Assembly (NCBI GenBank): GCA_000231825.2 | Contig: JH720297.1 | Location: 1,627,330 to 1,669,271, forward strand | Reading direction: 5' to 3' | Length of the DNA stretch: 41,942 nucleotides | From: Tetrahymena elliotti 4EA | Taxonomy: Eukaryota; Ciliophora; Oligohymenophorea; Hymenostomatida; Tetrahymenidae | Shown: piece after piece, positions 12,601 to 24,166 of the stretch | Numbering within the stretch: the stretch's first letter is position 1 | How the letters are laid out: every line of letters begins with the position of its first letter | Notes under the pieces: model-generated | Told to the model about the DNA's origin: nothing | Seen by the model: the letters and a program-made list of their open reading frames with translations, nothing else | The model's database searches: none | Made by a program: the position numbers and the translations under genes

Positions 12601-14539
12601 CTATATAAGGATCAATAATATTTTAAATATTAACCAAAGCTATTTGACCCCCACTTTACTCACTACTTATGATATAAGTATCCATTTACAATAGCCTTAA
12701 GTGGACTGAATAGCCATCTAAATAAATCTAGGATACAAAAACTATATCTGGTAATTGACGAAGATCTATTATTGAAATACCCTATTCGCCTTCAGCAATA
12801 AAAAAATAATTGCTTTAATATTTTCCTTACACTCCAAAAACAGCTCCAAGAGATTCTTTTTAACTTGTGATTCTAGGATTTTATAAATCTGAGATATTTA
12901 CTGCTATTATAAATTCTTCTTAAATTAAAACAAGCATGTAAAGAAAGCCACTCAAAATATTGATTTAACTTTGCTAAACTAATAATTATTAATTCTTAAT
13001 GATAAGAGAGCTCACATAATTCATTGACAGATTAGAAAATTGGTAAAACATAAATTTATTTTAATCTTAAATTATAAATATTTTTTCATCTTGACTTAAT
13101 GCCATTTTATTAATCAAAAGAGCTTCTGATAGAATTTTTTAAACTCTAATAGGTTAATCTAAATTTTTAATATCATAAATTTCAAAATAAAATACATTTT
13201 AATATCTTATGTCTAAAATTAACATTTAATCATCAGAAAATATTTGGTAACTTTGAATTTTAAAAGAACCTGATATTTAACTAACAATTTCTAATGGTTC
13301 GAATATTGAATTTAAATTTAATTTTAATATGTGCAAGCCAGAGTTTGCACAACAAACAATCATATGTTAATCATCTGAGAGCAAATTTATTTAGTTGCTT
13401 GATGATGTATCAATCACAGAAGAGAGAGTTGAAGAATGTTTATTGTAAAGGTTAGGGTAGTCATTTTAAAAATTAGCAGCTTCTTTTTTGTAAATAACCA
13501 GTCTTTTTTTAGTTTAAAGATAAAGGTATTTATTTTTAAAACTTTACTTGATTGAAATAATATCTTCTTGTTACTATATTAGCTATACTATTTTAGGCTG
13601 AGATGGGTTATTTATATCAATAATGTAAAAACCAACAGATCTGGAAGGTACGAATATAAACGTTTCTTCTTTATTAACATCTAAAGTATAAGAGTAAGGA
13701 GCCTAGTTTTAAATAACCCACCAATTAAGAAGGGCTGAAGGCATAGTAAGGTCAGTTTATCCTTATTTTGCTTACTTAATTAATTCTTCGATTTGAAAAA
13801 TTGATATTCCAATCCAATAATTATGTGTAATTAAAATAGAATCATTTTAAATAAGCTAAAGGTAATATGGATTGACTAAAATGTTAGTGTAGACATGTCT
13901 GAGTTTAATGGAATTTGTATCAGAAGAAATAATTAAATAAAAATGAATGCCAACAGCATCTTAAGATATGCAAATCCATGATTCGTCTGATGAAACTATA
14001 AAAGTATTAATAACTTATTATTCTTAAAGTTAGTATTTTTGGACTGCAAAATCTTTGATTGAGATAGAATAAAAATCCTAAGAATTTTTTATCATATATA
14101 TTTTATCTTAATTTTTGTTAGTAATCATCCCATTTATTTTTTCTGCACTACTCTCTTGATAAACTTGAGTTAATAAGTTCTTTTCAACATCAAAGTTAAA
14201 TAAAGTTAACTTGTTTGAGACATTAAAAATAAGAAACTTTGCATCATTTGTTACTAGCATATTCCCTTAAACGTCTTCATTAAACAGAAAAGTAAATTTT
14301 ATATCATGGTTATCACTTTCACTTAAAATTAGAAGTTTTCTACTTCCTTATCTAATAATTAATAATCCTTCATCTTAAGCTAATTAGATATCTTAGTAGT
14401 ATTCAGTGGAAGATTTTGCAGTAAATTATTTTTAAATACTTGGCGAATAAACTTCTGTTAATTATTAGCATAAGAAACTATCTATTAAAAGCATTATGAG
14501 AGCCATATTTAGTAAAAGGCTGAAAAAAATATCTTTCAT
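9647..14539 (-). CDS. Large LVIVP-repeat/cadherin-like single-pass membrane protein, copy B (about 1,630 aa)
   Basis: Paralogue of the flanking copies A and C, same strand. Starts MKDIFFSLLLNMALIMLLID, a signal peptide, and ends ...LSVNLNKQQAIN at TGA 9647-9649; the frame stays open throughout. The clearest LVIVP repeat of the window is here: GFYIIDINNPSQPKIVQLIQ near residue 300, preceded by VPSRSV. The CADG signature LPPWLSFDNYLNQLSIN surrounds Trp753 and is closer to the family consensus than in A or C. Before the single membrane helix (about 1108-1130, ending FTLFLLGLLKYW) it keeps the N-A-T-D-S-Y-S-W block followed by a cysteine. The tail is about 50 residues shorter than in A and C but retains the CADG-like YLPFWLEIQINKQCITLNG (near 1470). 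It is the most diverged of the three. Function unknown; probably a surface protein (inference). Confidence 0.86.
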
Positions 14540-15502
14540 AATGTTTGATGATTGAGCCTAAAAAAAGGTTCGATTTATGTTATACTATAATTATTGTACT
14601 ATCTTAATAAATAAAATCAAAGTAAACGCTATTTTAATTCAAGTATACCTTCTCCTCAGAATTATCAACTTAACTTTTTTTAATTAATATTCATAAATTT
14701 TAGAAATTATGTGTGTTTATTACACATTTTATCTAAAAAAGCAATAATGCACTCCTTGATATTCTTCAAGTAACCTTAAACAAAAATTCACTTTTCTCTT
14801 TTCAAATTATATCGCCTATTAACATTTTCAAGTAATTATTATTTGACTTAAATGGTTAAAAATCATTTAAAAAAGCTTATGTAGAAACCTTACTTACTTC
14901 TATTTTATTGGTGGGTTAAAAAATAAAATATTTCAGCGAGGAATTTTTTTTCTTTGAATTTGGATATAATATTTATTTTCTTAATAAGTATAGATATTTA
15001 TTGCCATTTCAATTATTATCCTTTAAGATTATTTTCAAATCATAAATAAATAAGGTGTTTATCAAATTTATTTCTTTGAAGAAATGTGTATGTAAATTAT
15101 TACAAAATTTTTGACAAATTTTTTTATTTGAATTATCTAAAACACAAATTATTTCCTATCAAAAAACACTTAAGGCAAAACATTAACATAATTCAAAAAA
15201 TAAAAAAGTGTAATGATGCTTTAAAAAAGATAAGTATGAGTCCTTGACATTGATCTCTATGAAAAGTAATTTAATTGTAGAAAAATCGTCTTCATTTAAA
15301 TAGATCTTTTCTCAATCAAAAAAAAAGATCATCTCTAAAATGCTAATTTTTTATTTTGGTGAAATTTCAAGTATATATAGTAACAAAAACTCTTAAAAAA
15401 GAAAATTTATTATTTAAATTTTATTTTCTAAAAAATAATACAGACATAAAGAAATTGATCAAAAAATTTACCAAAAAAAAAATCAAATTCTTTTTTACTA
15501 AT
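14540..15502. other. Intergenic between paralogues B and C
   Basis: AT-rich spacer holding the presumed promoter of copy B and the 3' end region of copy C. Apart from poly-A/T runs nothing stands out; no RNA gene or conserved block was recognised. Confidence 0.55.
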
Positions 15503-18500
15503 TCATTCACAAATTGATTCATTAGGAGTAAGAAAAGGATTAATTGATTTAACTATTTTTCTATTTAGTTATTAAATGTTATTTCTTTATAAAGAACTAT
15601 CTACTTTAGTAGAGAGCTACCATTCTTAATTATACTAATCAAAAGAAAGTACTCTGAAAAGATTTTTTGGTAGCATCTATTAATTTTCTGTATATTTTGT
15701 TTAATTTTGCTCACTTTAAATACTTTCATACATTTTTATTTTAGATTTGTCTCTTAATTCGCTTGAACCATATTTAAATTAAGGAGATATTTAGTCTGTA
15801 TCTATAATAGAATCAGCCTCGTCATCTGTTATGTAGAATTTAGATTTTATATTATTAGTCTTACTAGATTATATCTCAAGAATCACTTCTCTTATTATGC
15901 ATTCATTACTGTCAAAAATGCATATTTTTGTTTTGCTGTAGTTCTGGCCTTGAGGTGGTATTCCATAAAGAGTGATCAATTGCTTCTCAATTTTAATTTT
16001 AAGCCAGCTTGGTAACTATTAATTCTTATGGGAAAATAGTGGTTAATAATCCATATTAAAAATCTTCTTTAGACAGAAAACTTTAGAATTCTTTGATTTA
16101 CTATATGCTTACACTTTTTTTATTTTATGCTCTAAAAGATGAATGCTTTCCCCACTATTAGGATATAGCTAACTGTTTGTAGGATTCACTATACCAATAG
16201 CATCTATGATTAAATTATCAATAATTAATCCTAAATCTACTCCTAATTATTATTTAAGATTTATTGTATTTAATTCTTAGTTACTAGCTAAAGAACTCTT
16301 TTTCATATTTGAAAGTAAAATATTAAATATTTTTATCAAATTTTAAGTCTTTATTTAAATATTAGGAACAATTTACTCTTCATTATATTTCTTCTACTTT
16401 AGTGTATGAAAAGAATCTGCTAAGAATTATATCCATTAGTTTGGAGAATTCTAATTACACAGTTGTGCTATTTATTTTATAAAATGATATACAATAAATG
16501 TGCGGTTACTTAGTTTAAGAATTTATTTGATTAGCAATCCAGATATACAGTTATAAAGTACGCTGCCAGAATCAATAAGCTCATTTTAAAGTTATTTAGG
16601 ATAAATAGTATTCCCTCCATAACTAATAGGTCTATTAGAACAATAAAGATCAGTGACAAATTATTTTATATCAATTGTGTGAATATTTGTGATGTAGACT
16701 TAGAATTTTTTATAATCAGGTTCTTTGCTGCTAAAATTTTTAGTCTTTAAAATTCTTATTGTTTTTTCTATTATTTATCTTGCCTTAGCACTTTATTCTT
16801 TTGTAAAATCAATTTCGCTGATTTCTATTTCTTCCTTTTCGTCATTTAAAATTAATTCATCTCTTTTCAAACTTAATTTGAGGATATCACTTTTCAGTAA
16901 TGAGCTATTATGAGTATTATGAGGTGATTAAAGATTTATTTAAATGTTTCTTTGAGAAATACTTTTTAATTAAATAGTTTTTATAAATTCATTAAAAAGC
17001 TTTTGACCAATCAAAAACGAGTCATTTATGACAATCAATTTTAGAACAAATTACTTATCCTCTTCAATTAAAATTTTTCCAATTAAGTTTCTTTTGTTAA
17101 ATAGCATATTAAAAAATTTATTCCAGTACTTGAACACTCCTAAAAAAAAGAGTATTGGTCCTAAAACCTAAATAAATATGTTTAAAAATATTAAAAAAGA
17201 GATGACTGAAGCTGTAACACAGAATTAATCACGAATCGAAGAATACGAATCTGTAGTATTAACAGCTATGCAATACTTTCTTCCATAGTCTGAAGTCGTA
17301 GTTTTTATGTAAAACTTAAACTACTAAGGTGTGAATTAAATTTCGTTCTGTTAACTTGTCAAAGGTAAATATTCATCTCCCTCTAAGTAAAAGGCTTAAA
17401 GCTATAAATCATTAAAATTTGCACCATCATATGTATCCAACAAAAACTCTATATCAACTTAACTATCTATTAAGATTTAAGATCCTGTAAACTGACTATT
17501 AATTTAATTCTGTAACCTATTTTTATCTGAAATGGAAATATCCTTTTTAATTTACAATATTTTAGGCAAATCCTAAAAAGTGTACATTTAAATATACTCA
17601 TGATTTATTCCATCATTAACTTAAATTTGAATTTGAATATCCATCTTGTTTTTATCAAAAAGATAAATTTAGATTTTTTACTGCAAAAGCTAATTTAAGC
17701 TTTTAATGTTTCCTTAAAATTGTATTTATTCTTACTTTTCAGATAAAGAAGTCACAACACTAGAATAAAGCCTATTAACAAATTTACCATCATTTTAGTT
17801 AATAGTAAATAATAGACTAGCTTGTGCAGAATATGATGAAATAAACTCGCTGTCTTATGAGAAATCAATTTTTAATGATTTTTGCAAAAGTAAATCAACT
17901 GGAGAATAAGTTAAGCTCATTTATAAAACGCTTTTAATTTTTATCATAGCTTCATCTGTTAAGTTTAGCCCACTAATAATTGGAGCACTAAATGTTTCAT
18001 CTTCAGCAAACTAATCAGAAACCTAGTTTAAATGATTAATAATTCCCATATTTTTATAGGCTGTGAAAATTTGTTGGCTCAAATCTGAGTTTATTATTAT
18101 GTTTCCTGATATTTCGCTTGTGAAAATAAATGAATTTTAATTTAATGGTGATTTAGTTGCAAAAACTACAGTTTGCTTTGTTATTTCATTATTTTTTTAG
18201 CTTTCTGAGCTTACTACTTAAAGAGAATCTTTTGTAATACTTAATGTTAGCGTACTTTAATAAATATCAAACACCATCCATGAGGGTATATCATATAATA
18301 TACCATCTCTAACAAAATAAGCCTTTGTTATTTATGATCCTTATATAGGATAAAGTGGATTTAGTGTTATCTGAATAGTTTAACCAACAGAAAGAATTTA
18401 GTCTATCTGCTTTAATCTGATTAGATTCACTACTCCAGTACTTTCTTTTATCACTTATGAAAATTCATAGTGAATAAAGATATTTGCTTTTGTTGGTATA

Positions 18501-20551
18501 ATCCTAACACCTCCTGAATTAATTGCAAATAAATATGTTTAGTCACTTGATATTGATGCAGCTGCTGCAAACTCATTCTTATACTAAAGTTCACTTATAA
18601 ATTTAGGTTATTCTATTTAACTTATACTTGCTAAATTTAATTAACCCCCGCTAAGCTGACTAGTTATTACAAAATTATCTTTCATAATCAAATTTAAGAA
18701 ATTAGTGTATCCTTTTATCTGAACATTAGAAATTATTATTATATTTGGGAGTTAATTCAGATCAATAATAGAAATTCCTTACAAACCATCGGCAACAAAG
18801 CAATAATTTGTTAAATAAGTACCTTAAATAATGTATTCTGCTCCTAAAGAGTCAATTCTACTTGCAATTAAAGGATTTTAAATATCTCTAATATCTAAAG
18901 CTGAAATAGCCTATGCCCTAAAAAGTAAAATTACATAAGGAAAGCCACTCAATATCACCATATTATTTGTTAAATCGTTTGATAGAGACTATGGAATTTT
19001 AAAGGAAGACGTTAAAGAAAATTAGATATTGCCAGAAATAGAAAAGAACATCAGATTATTTGAATTTTAGCATCCAAAAAGAGTTTCATCAGATCTTTTA
19101 GACATTGAATAGATGTAAGCAGAAGTTAGTGACTCTATTCGTTATACTAATTTAGGAGAAGTTTTATTAGAAATATCATATATATCCATTATATATCCAG
19201 CAGGATCTTGAACAGGAACTAAGAGAAAGGTTTCATTCCTAAATAGCATAATGTTATCTGTATAAGATATAAATGGATAAGAAATAGTACTTAGAACATT
19301 TAAAGGTAGTTGTATGCTAGTTTAATTAAATTACGCAATAACTACGCCATAATTTGAAGCAGTTACTATTAGTGTTTTGTCATCTTTAAGTAAAAGGCTT
19401 CTCCATCCATAAGGCGTTTTTAAGATGGAAGAAAGTTTTGATTAATGCTTATTGTATAAATTAGGATAATTCATTTACAAATTAGCCTTATCTTACTGAT
19501 ACACTATGACACTCTTTTTAGTTGATAAATATAAGTAGGAAAGGTTATAAGAAAGAGCAAGTTATGATATATCTTCTTGAATTTAAATTAACTAAAAAAC
19601 TAAAGGATTTATAATATTTGTAATATCTATTACATAAATACCTAAAGATCTAGCTCCTACATAAATATACTTTTATTCTTGGCTAATCTCTATTGTTGAA
19701 GTATAAGGAAATTCATCTTTCACCATCCACCAGTTTAAGATTATAGGGTTTAGCTCAATATTTACTTTTCCTTCTATAAATTGCTATTTGTAAGTTGTAA
19801 GATCGAATATACTTAATCCCTACCAATAATCTAGGCCTATAATTATATTATCATTTTAAATGAGAAGGAACTAGTAAAAACTTATATTTGAGTATAAAGA
19901 AACATTTATAAACTCAACAGTTGAATTACTAAGTTTCTTTATCTAATAAAAGAAAAGACCCAATGTATTTGCACTTAGACTTAACCATTTTTCATCTAAA
20001 GAAATGTGCATATCCAATACTTACCATTAATTATCGAATGTACCTTTTAGAAAGTTAAAGTCTACTAAGGAAATAATCTAAAAATTAACTTAGTCTCTGA
20101 TCAAATAAATCTTATCTTATAAATTATTTAAAGACAATATACTAAATTAAGATTACTGGGTGTCTTTATAAAGTGTTTTTAGAGTTCTAGTATTGATATC
20201 AAAACCTAATATAGTCAGATAGTTCTCATTTATGAGAATCAGATATTTACCATCATTAGTTACTAAAAAATTCTCTTTGAGAGATCCTTCAGATTAGAAG
20301 GTACATAATAATTTAAAGTTATCCTTTTCATCTAGTATTTTGATTGTATTTTAACCCTATTTGAAATAAATTAATCCTACTGTTTTGGCTACAGCTATTT
20401 TCTTAAAGTATTGGGTATTAGATGTTGATTCGAAATTCTTATATATAGTGGGCACATAAATTTCGTTTATTTCTAATGAAGACTAAGCTTTAAATTAAAC
20501 AAATAGAATTAGCGCAAGGACAATTACTTTGTGTAAAGACTTTTGAACCAT
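15503..20551 (-). CDS. Large LVIVP-repeat/cadherin-like single-pass membrane protein, copy C (about 1,682 aa)
   Basis: Starts MVQKSLHKVIVLALILFVQF, a clear signal peptide, and ends ...INPFLTPNESICE at TGA 15503-15505. It aligns with copy A along its whole length: DIPSWMVFDIYQSTLTLSI around Trp758; sequon block N-T-T-D-S-Y-S near 1100 followed by QFC; membrane helix about 1113-1137 (LGPILFFLGVFKYW); tail block GIVNPTNSQLYPNSGES; CADG-like LPSWLKIKIEKQLITLYG near 1513; and the end motif NIQQLNRKIVKSINPFL. In A and C these stretches differ at few residues, so they are closer to each other than either is to B. Upstream (20552-22116) is its presumed promoter. Same domain reading as copy A; no partner or reaction can be inferred. 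Confidence 0.87.
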
Positions 20552-22116
20552 TTTATGGGACTTTGATTTATTATGAAACCTTCTTTTTTTATCTTAAGTA
20601 ATTTGCCTGTTTATTGTTTACCTTTTTTATTTTAAAATTTATGATGTTAAGACTAACTTATTTATGGCTTAAAAATTATTTATCTCAATAAATAAAGTAC
20701 TAATTCAAAAAATAGGAAACTCATCTTGTTTATTTGTTTATATTTAATAATTTTTAATTTTTAATTAAAGTAAGAATAATTGAATAAGCATAAAATTTAT
20801 TTGTTTTCAACTTTGTAAACAATTTAAAAAAATCCAATCAAAAATTTAGTTATGAGTTTGAAGAAAAGTTAGAAGAAAATAAAATTTTATTTTAAAAAAT
20901 ATTTTTTTTAATTATGCTAAAATTAATATTATTTATAAACTAATATCAATATTAAGTTTTTTCTTTTTAGATTATATACAAAGATATTCTAAACATATTT
21001 CTTTTAACTAAAATAAGTAGGATTAGAAGTGTATATTCTAGAGTTATTCTTACTTTACCTCTAGATTTTTAAATAAAAATCCTCTAAATAATGGTGGATT
21101 TCAAACAAAAAATTTTAATTTAATTAATTTTGTAAAATTTTTATTACATTCATATATTCTTATTCATAATGTTTGAAATGTTAGGTAAATTTATGACGTT
21201 TTAGTTCAATGTAGAACTAATTTATATTGAAAAATATTAGATTTTAACAGAATTTTTAGCAATTTATGTTAAGCAAAAAGTATCTATTTAATTTTACCAG
21301 CTCTTTATTTTAATCTTAAAATATTTTGTAAAAAAAAAAGCCCATTAGTTAACGCTAAATTAAATTATTTTATCTCTCTTTATTTGTTCTAAAATATTAT
21401 AGACAGTTTGTGATGATCTCAAATAATTTTGCTTATTTTTAATTATAATTGTAAATTTTTTGAGCTAACTGTAGTTATTAATTAACAATAATTTATTTTA
21501 AATGCTTCTTTTTTTATCATACCGGATTTGTGAGTTAATAAAAAAAAAGAGTAATAGTTTTTACTTGATTATAATATCCTTGTAATCATCTATTTTCTCG
21601 AACAAACAAAAAATAGAAAACATGAGCTTTTATACTCTGTTTATTTATACCTTTTTATTTTAAACATTGTAAAAATTAACTAATACATATTTATTTTATT
21701 TCTGATGACTTCATATAAATTATTACTTTAGTTAAAAAATAGCATTTCAAGAGTTATCTTTTTTTTTAAATTTCTTTTTTTAAAAAGCTAAAGCAGAAAC
21801 TCTTATTTTAATAATTATATTCAAAATTTATTAAAAATCAATTTATTGTTATGAGAAAAAAATGTATTGTTTTAGTCAAAGTATTGTTTATTTTAACATA
21901 AATTTCCACTTATCATTATAATTATTTACACCAATTAGAAAAAATTTAATTTGAGAGTAATTAGTGATTAATAATAATTTAAAATTAGGAGAAATATATT
22001 TTAAATTTTGATTAAAGTTGATTTAAATATATCTATTTTATTTTTGTACTATTAGTTAATAAATAAACAAATTTTATTTGCGATAAAATTAGAAGAATAG
22101 CTAAAAGGTAAAAGAA
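20552..22116. other. Divergent intergenic region
   Basis: Separates the minus-strand triplet from the plus-strand cysteine-rich genes and should carry promoters for both directions. It is A/T-run DNA without a convincing coding frame or RNA gene. The last ~30 bp before 22117 resemble the sequence just upstream of 26857 (TTAGAAGAATA...AAAAGAAATG), so the duplication reaches slightly into the 5' flank. Confidence 0.55.
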
Positions 22117-22591
22117 ATGGATGCTAATAAAATTTTCCTTTTTTATTTAGCTTTAATTCAGTTTATAATTTAAAATATATATGCAGATCTGCATTATTAG
22201 GGTTAATTGGAGGAAGAAAATAACTTAATAGAAATAAATCTTTAGTGATTTCATAAAATACCTCAAATAACTTAGTAATGGTTAAGATTGAATCAGATGA
22301 TTTATAAAATTACTAAGGTGCTAATAGCTATGTAGTATTTAAAATTAATAACCTTTTTAACAAGTAATCTTATTTTTAAAATTACTTTAGCTATTAAAAT
22401 TATGTAAAAAGGAAAATTTAGGTTTATGTCAAGGATGAGTCTTAAAATGTTACTGAATTTATCCTCAATAAATAAGTTGATGGTTTCAGATTATAATCTA
22501 TTATTTAATAATCCTATTTATTTTATACTTTCACCTTCTAAGAAAAGTAAGAATAGCTAATAGCAAATGAATTCAGCATTTAATCTATTCA

Positions 22592-22768
22592 GTACATTAT
22601 TTTAAAAAACAAATATTTCACACCAAGTATCTTGAGGGTTTTTTTAGAATATTTTGAATTTTCAATTTGATTTTGAACAAAATAAAAAGGAAAAAATTAT
22701 AAGGGATACTTTATTTTAAAGATCTGTAAATTTTGAAAATATTTTATTTTATTTAAATTTAAAAATAG
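22592..22768 (+). other. Predicted intron in the duplicate copy (177 bp)
   Basis: GT at 22592 and AG at 22767-22768. The exon ends flanking it (TCTATTCA before and TTTATTCATTTTAAAT after) match those flanking the intron at 27332-27414. Splicing joins CA to T TTA TTC and gives the reading HLFILNNNSLGVTLKQQ, matching the intact gene, while the intron interior is unrelated and longer. Confidence 0.7.
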
Positions 22769-22955
22769 TTTATTCATTTTAAATAATAATTCACTTGGAG
22801 TTACTTTAAAATAATAATCAAGTAGCTATTAGAATTTTTAGAATACTCTAATCATGTTCGTCTTAAGAATATTTTCATCCAATTTACTAAAGCTGTTAGA
22901 GTTGCCATCAATACTGTAATGGTTGCACTGCATTTTAAAAGTGTAAAGATTGTGC

Positions 22956-23422
22956 NNNNNNNNNNNNNNNNNNNNNNNNNNNNNNNNNNNNNNNNNNNNN
23001 NNNNNNNNNNNNNNNNNNNNNNNNNNNNNNNNNNNNNNNNNNNNNNNNNNNNNNNNNNNNNNNNNNNNNNNNNNNNNNNNNNNNNNNNNNNNNNNNNNNN
23101 NNNNNNNNNNNNNNNNNNNNNNNNNNNNNNNNNNNNNNNNNNNNNNNNNNNNNNNNNNNNNNNNNNNNNNNNNNNNNNNNNNNNNNNNNNNNNNNNNNNN
23201 NNNNNNNNNNNNNNNNNNNNNNNNNNNNNNNNNNNNNNNNNNNNNNNNNNNNNNNNNNNNNNNNNNNNNNNNNNNNNNNNNNNNNNNNNNNNNNNNNNNN
23301 NNNNNNNNNNNNNNNNNNNNNNNNNNNNNNNNNNNNNNNNNNNNNNNNNNNNNNNNNNNNNNNNNNNNNNNNNNNNNNNNNNNNNNNNNNNNNNNNNNNN
23401 NNNNNNNNNNNNNNNNNNNNNN
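22956..23422. other. Assembly gap, 467 N
   Basis: Run of N inside the duplicate Cys-rich copy. The sequence on both sides is nearly identical to the second copy, where the corresponding interval (27603-28266) is 664 bp. The gap length therefore need not be real, and repeat collapse is a likely cause. Confidence 0.97.
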
Positions 23423-24166
23423 CTCAGGTTTTTATATTCTCGAAGATAATTAGACTTGCTCAACATGCACATAAGATGGGTATTACATTGATAAAACCAA
23501 TCAATTTTGTTATAAATACCCTAATGATAAGAAATGTAAAAAATGTAATATAATGATTTGAAATGTACTGAATGCTAAACAAATATGTTTCTCTTTAATT
23601 AGGACCTCTGTATGGTATGTGGAGATGGATATTTTAAAAATGGTAGAAATTGTTTTCTTGTTTATAAAATTGCTAAACTTGTAATAATTATTCAACTTGT
23701 TAGTAATGTATTTCTAGCTATTTCCTATTTAATAATGATACAGAATGCATTGATTGTAAAAATCCTGGATAATTTTAGTAAGGAAATACTTGTTATAATT
23801 GCCATAAAAATTGTTAAACATGTATCGGACCAGATGAGAATTAGTGCTTATCTTGTAGATAAGGATTTTAAAAAGATGAAAATAATATAGGAAAGTGTAT
23901 TGCTTGTGTACTGATAATGGGTTTTTTATTCAAGGGGATGGATGTAGAAAATGTGAGCCATATTGTAAATAATGTAAAAGTTAAGGTTCAGAAATAATAT
24001 GCACGGATATTATTTTTTGTCTGATGGTATATGTGAAGTGTGTGAATAAGGATATTACATTGAAAATAAATTTTGCAGAAAATGTAAAGAAGGATGTAAA
24101 ATTTGTAGATCATAATTTAGCTGTGATTAATGTCTTCCTTACAATTTCAAATATAAAACTCAATGA

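Larger units (their letters stand above)
22117..24166 (+). pseudogene. Truncated, frameshifted duplicate of the 5' part of the giant Cys-rich gene (contains sequence gap)
   Basis: Begins ATGGATGCTAAT with signal peptide MDANKIFLFYLALIQFIIQ, nearly the same as the gene at 26857. One base is missing in an A-run near 22237 (AAATC against AAAATC in the other copy), which leads to an early TGA. Two bases are missing near 22835-22845 relative to the intact copy. After the gap, Cys repeats resume almost identical to 28267-28510, then diverge, with at least four further single-base shifts (about 23550, 23655, 23910, 24010). The last Cys frame ends at TGA 24164-24166 after CLPYNFKYKTQ, with no membrane domain. 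Either a decaying partial duplicate, or a short secreted Cys-rich gene seen through low-quality sequence around the gap; the cluster of homopolymer indels beside the gap keeps both open. Confidence 0.75.

Noticed and set aside
14560..14580. GGTTCGA box upstream of copy B as a possible tRNA T-loop
   Set aside because: No acceptor stem, D-arm or anticodon arm can be laid out around it.
22950..23453. Long frames spanning the N run
   Set aside because: They consist almost wholly of undetermined bases.
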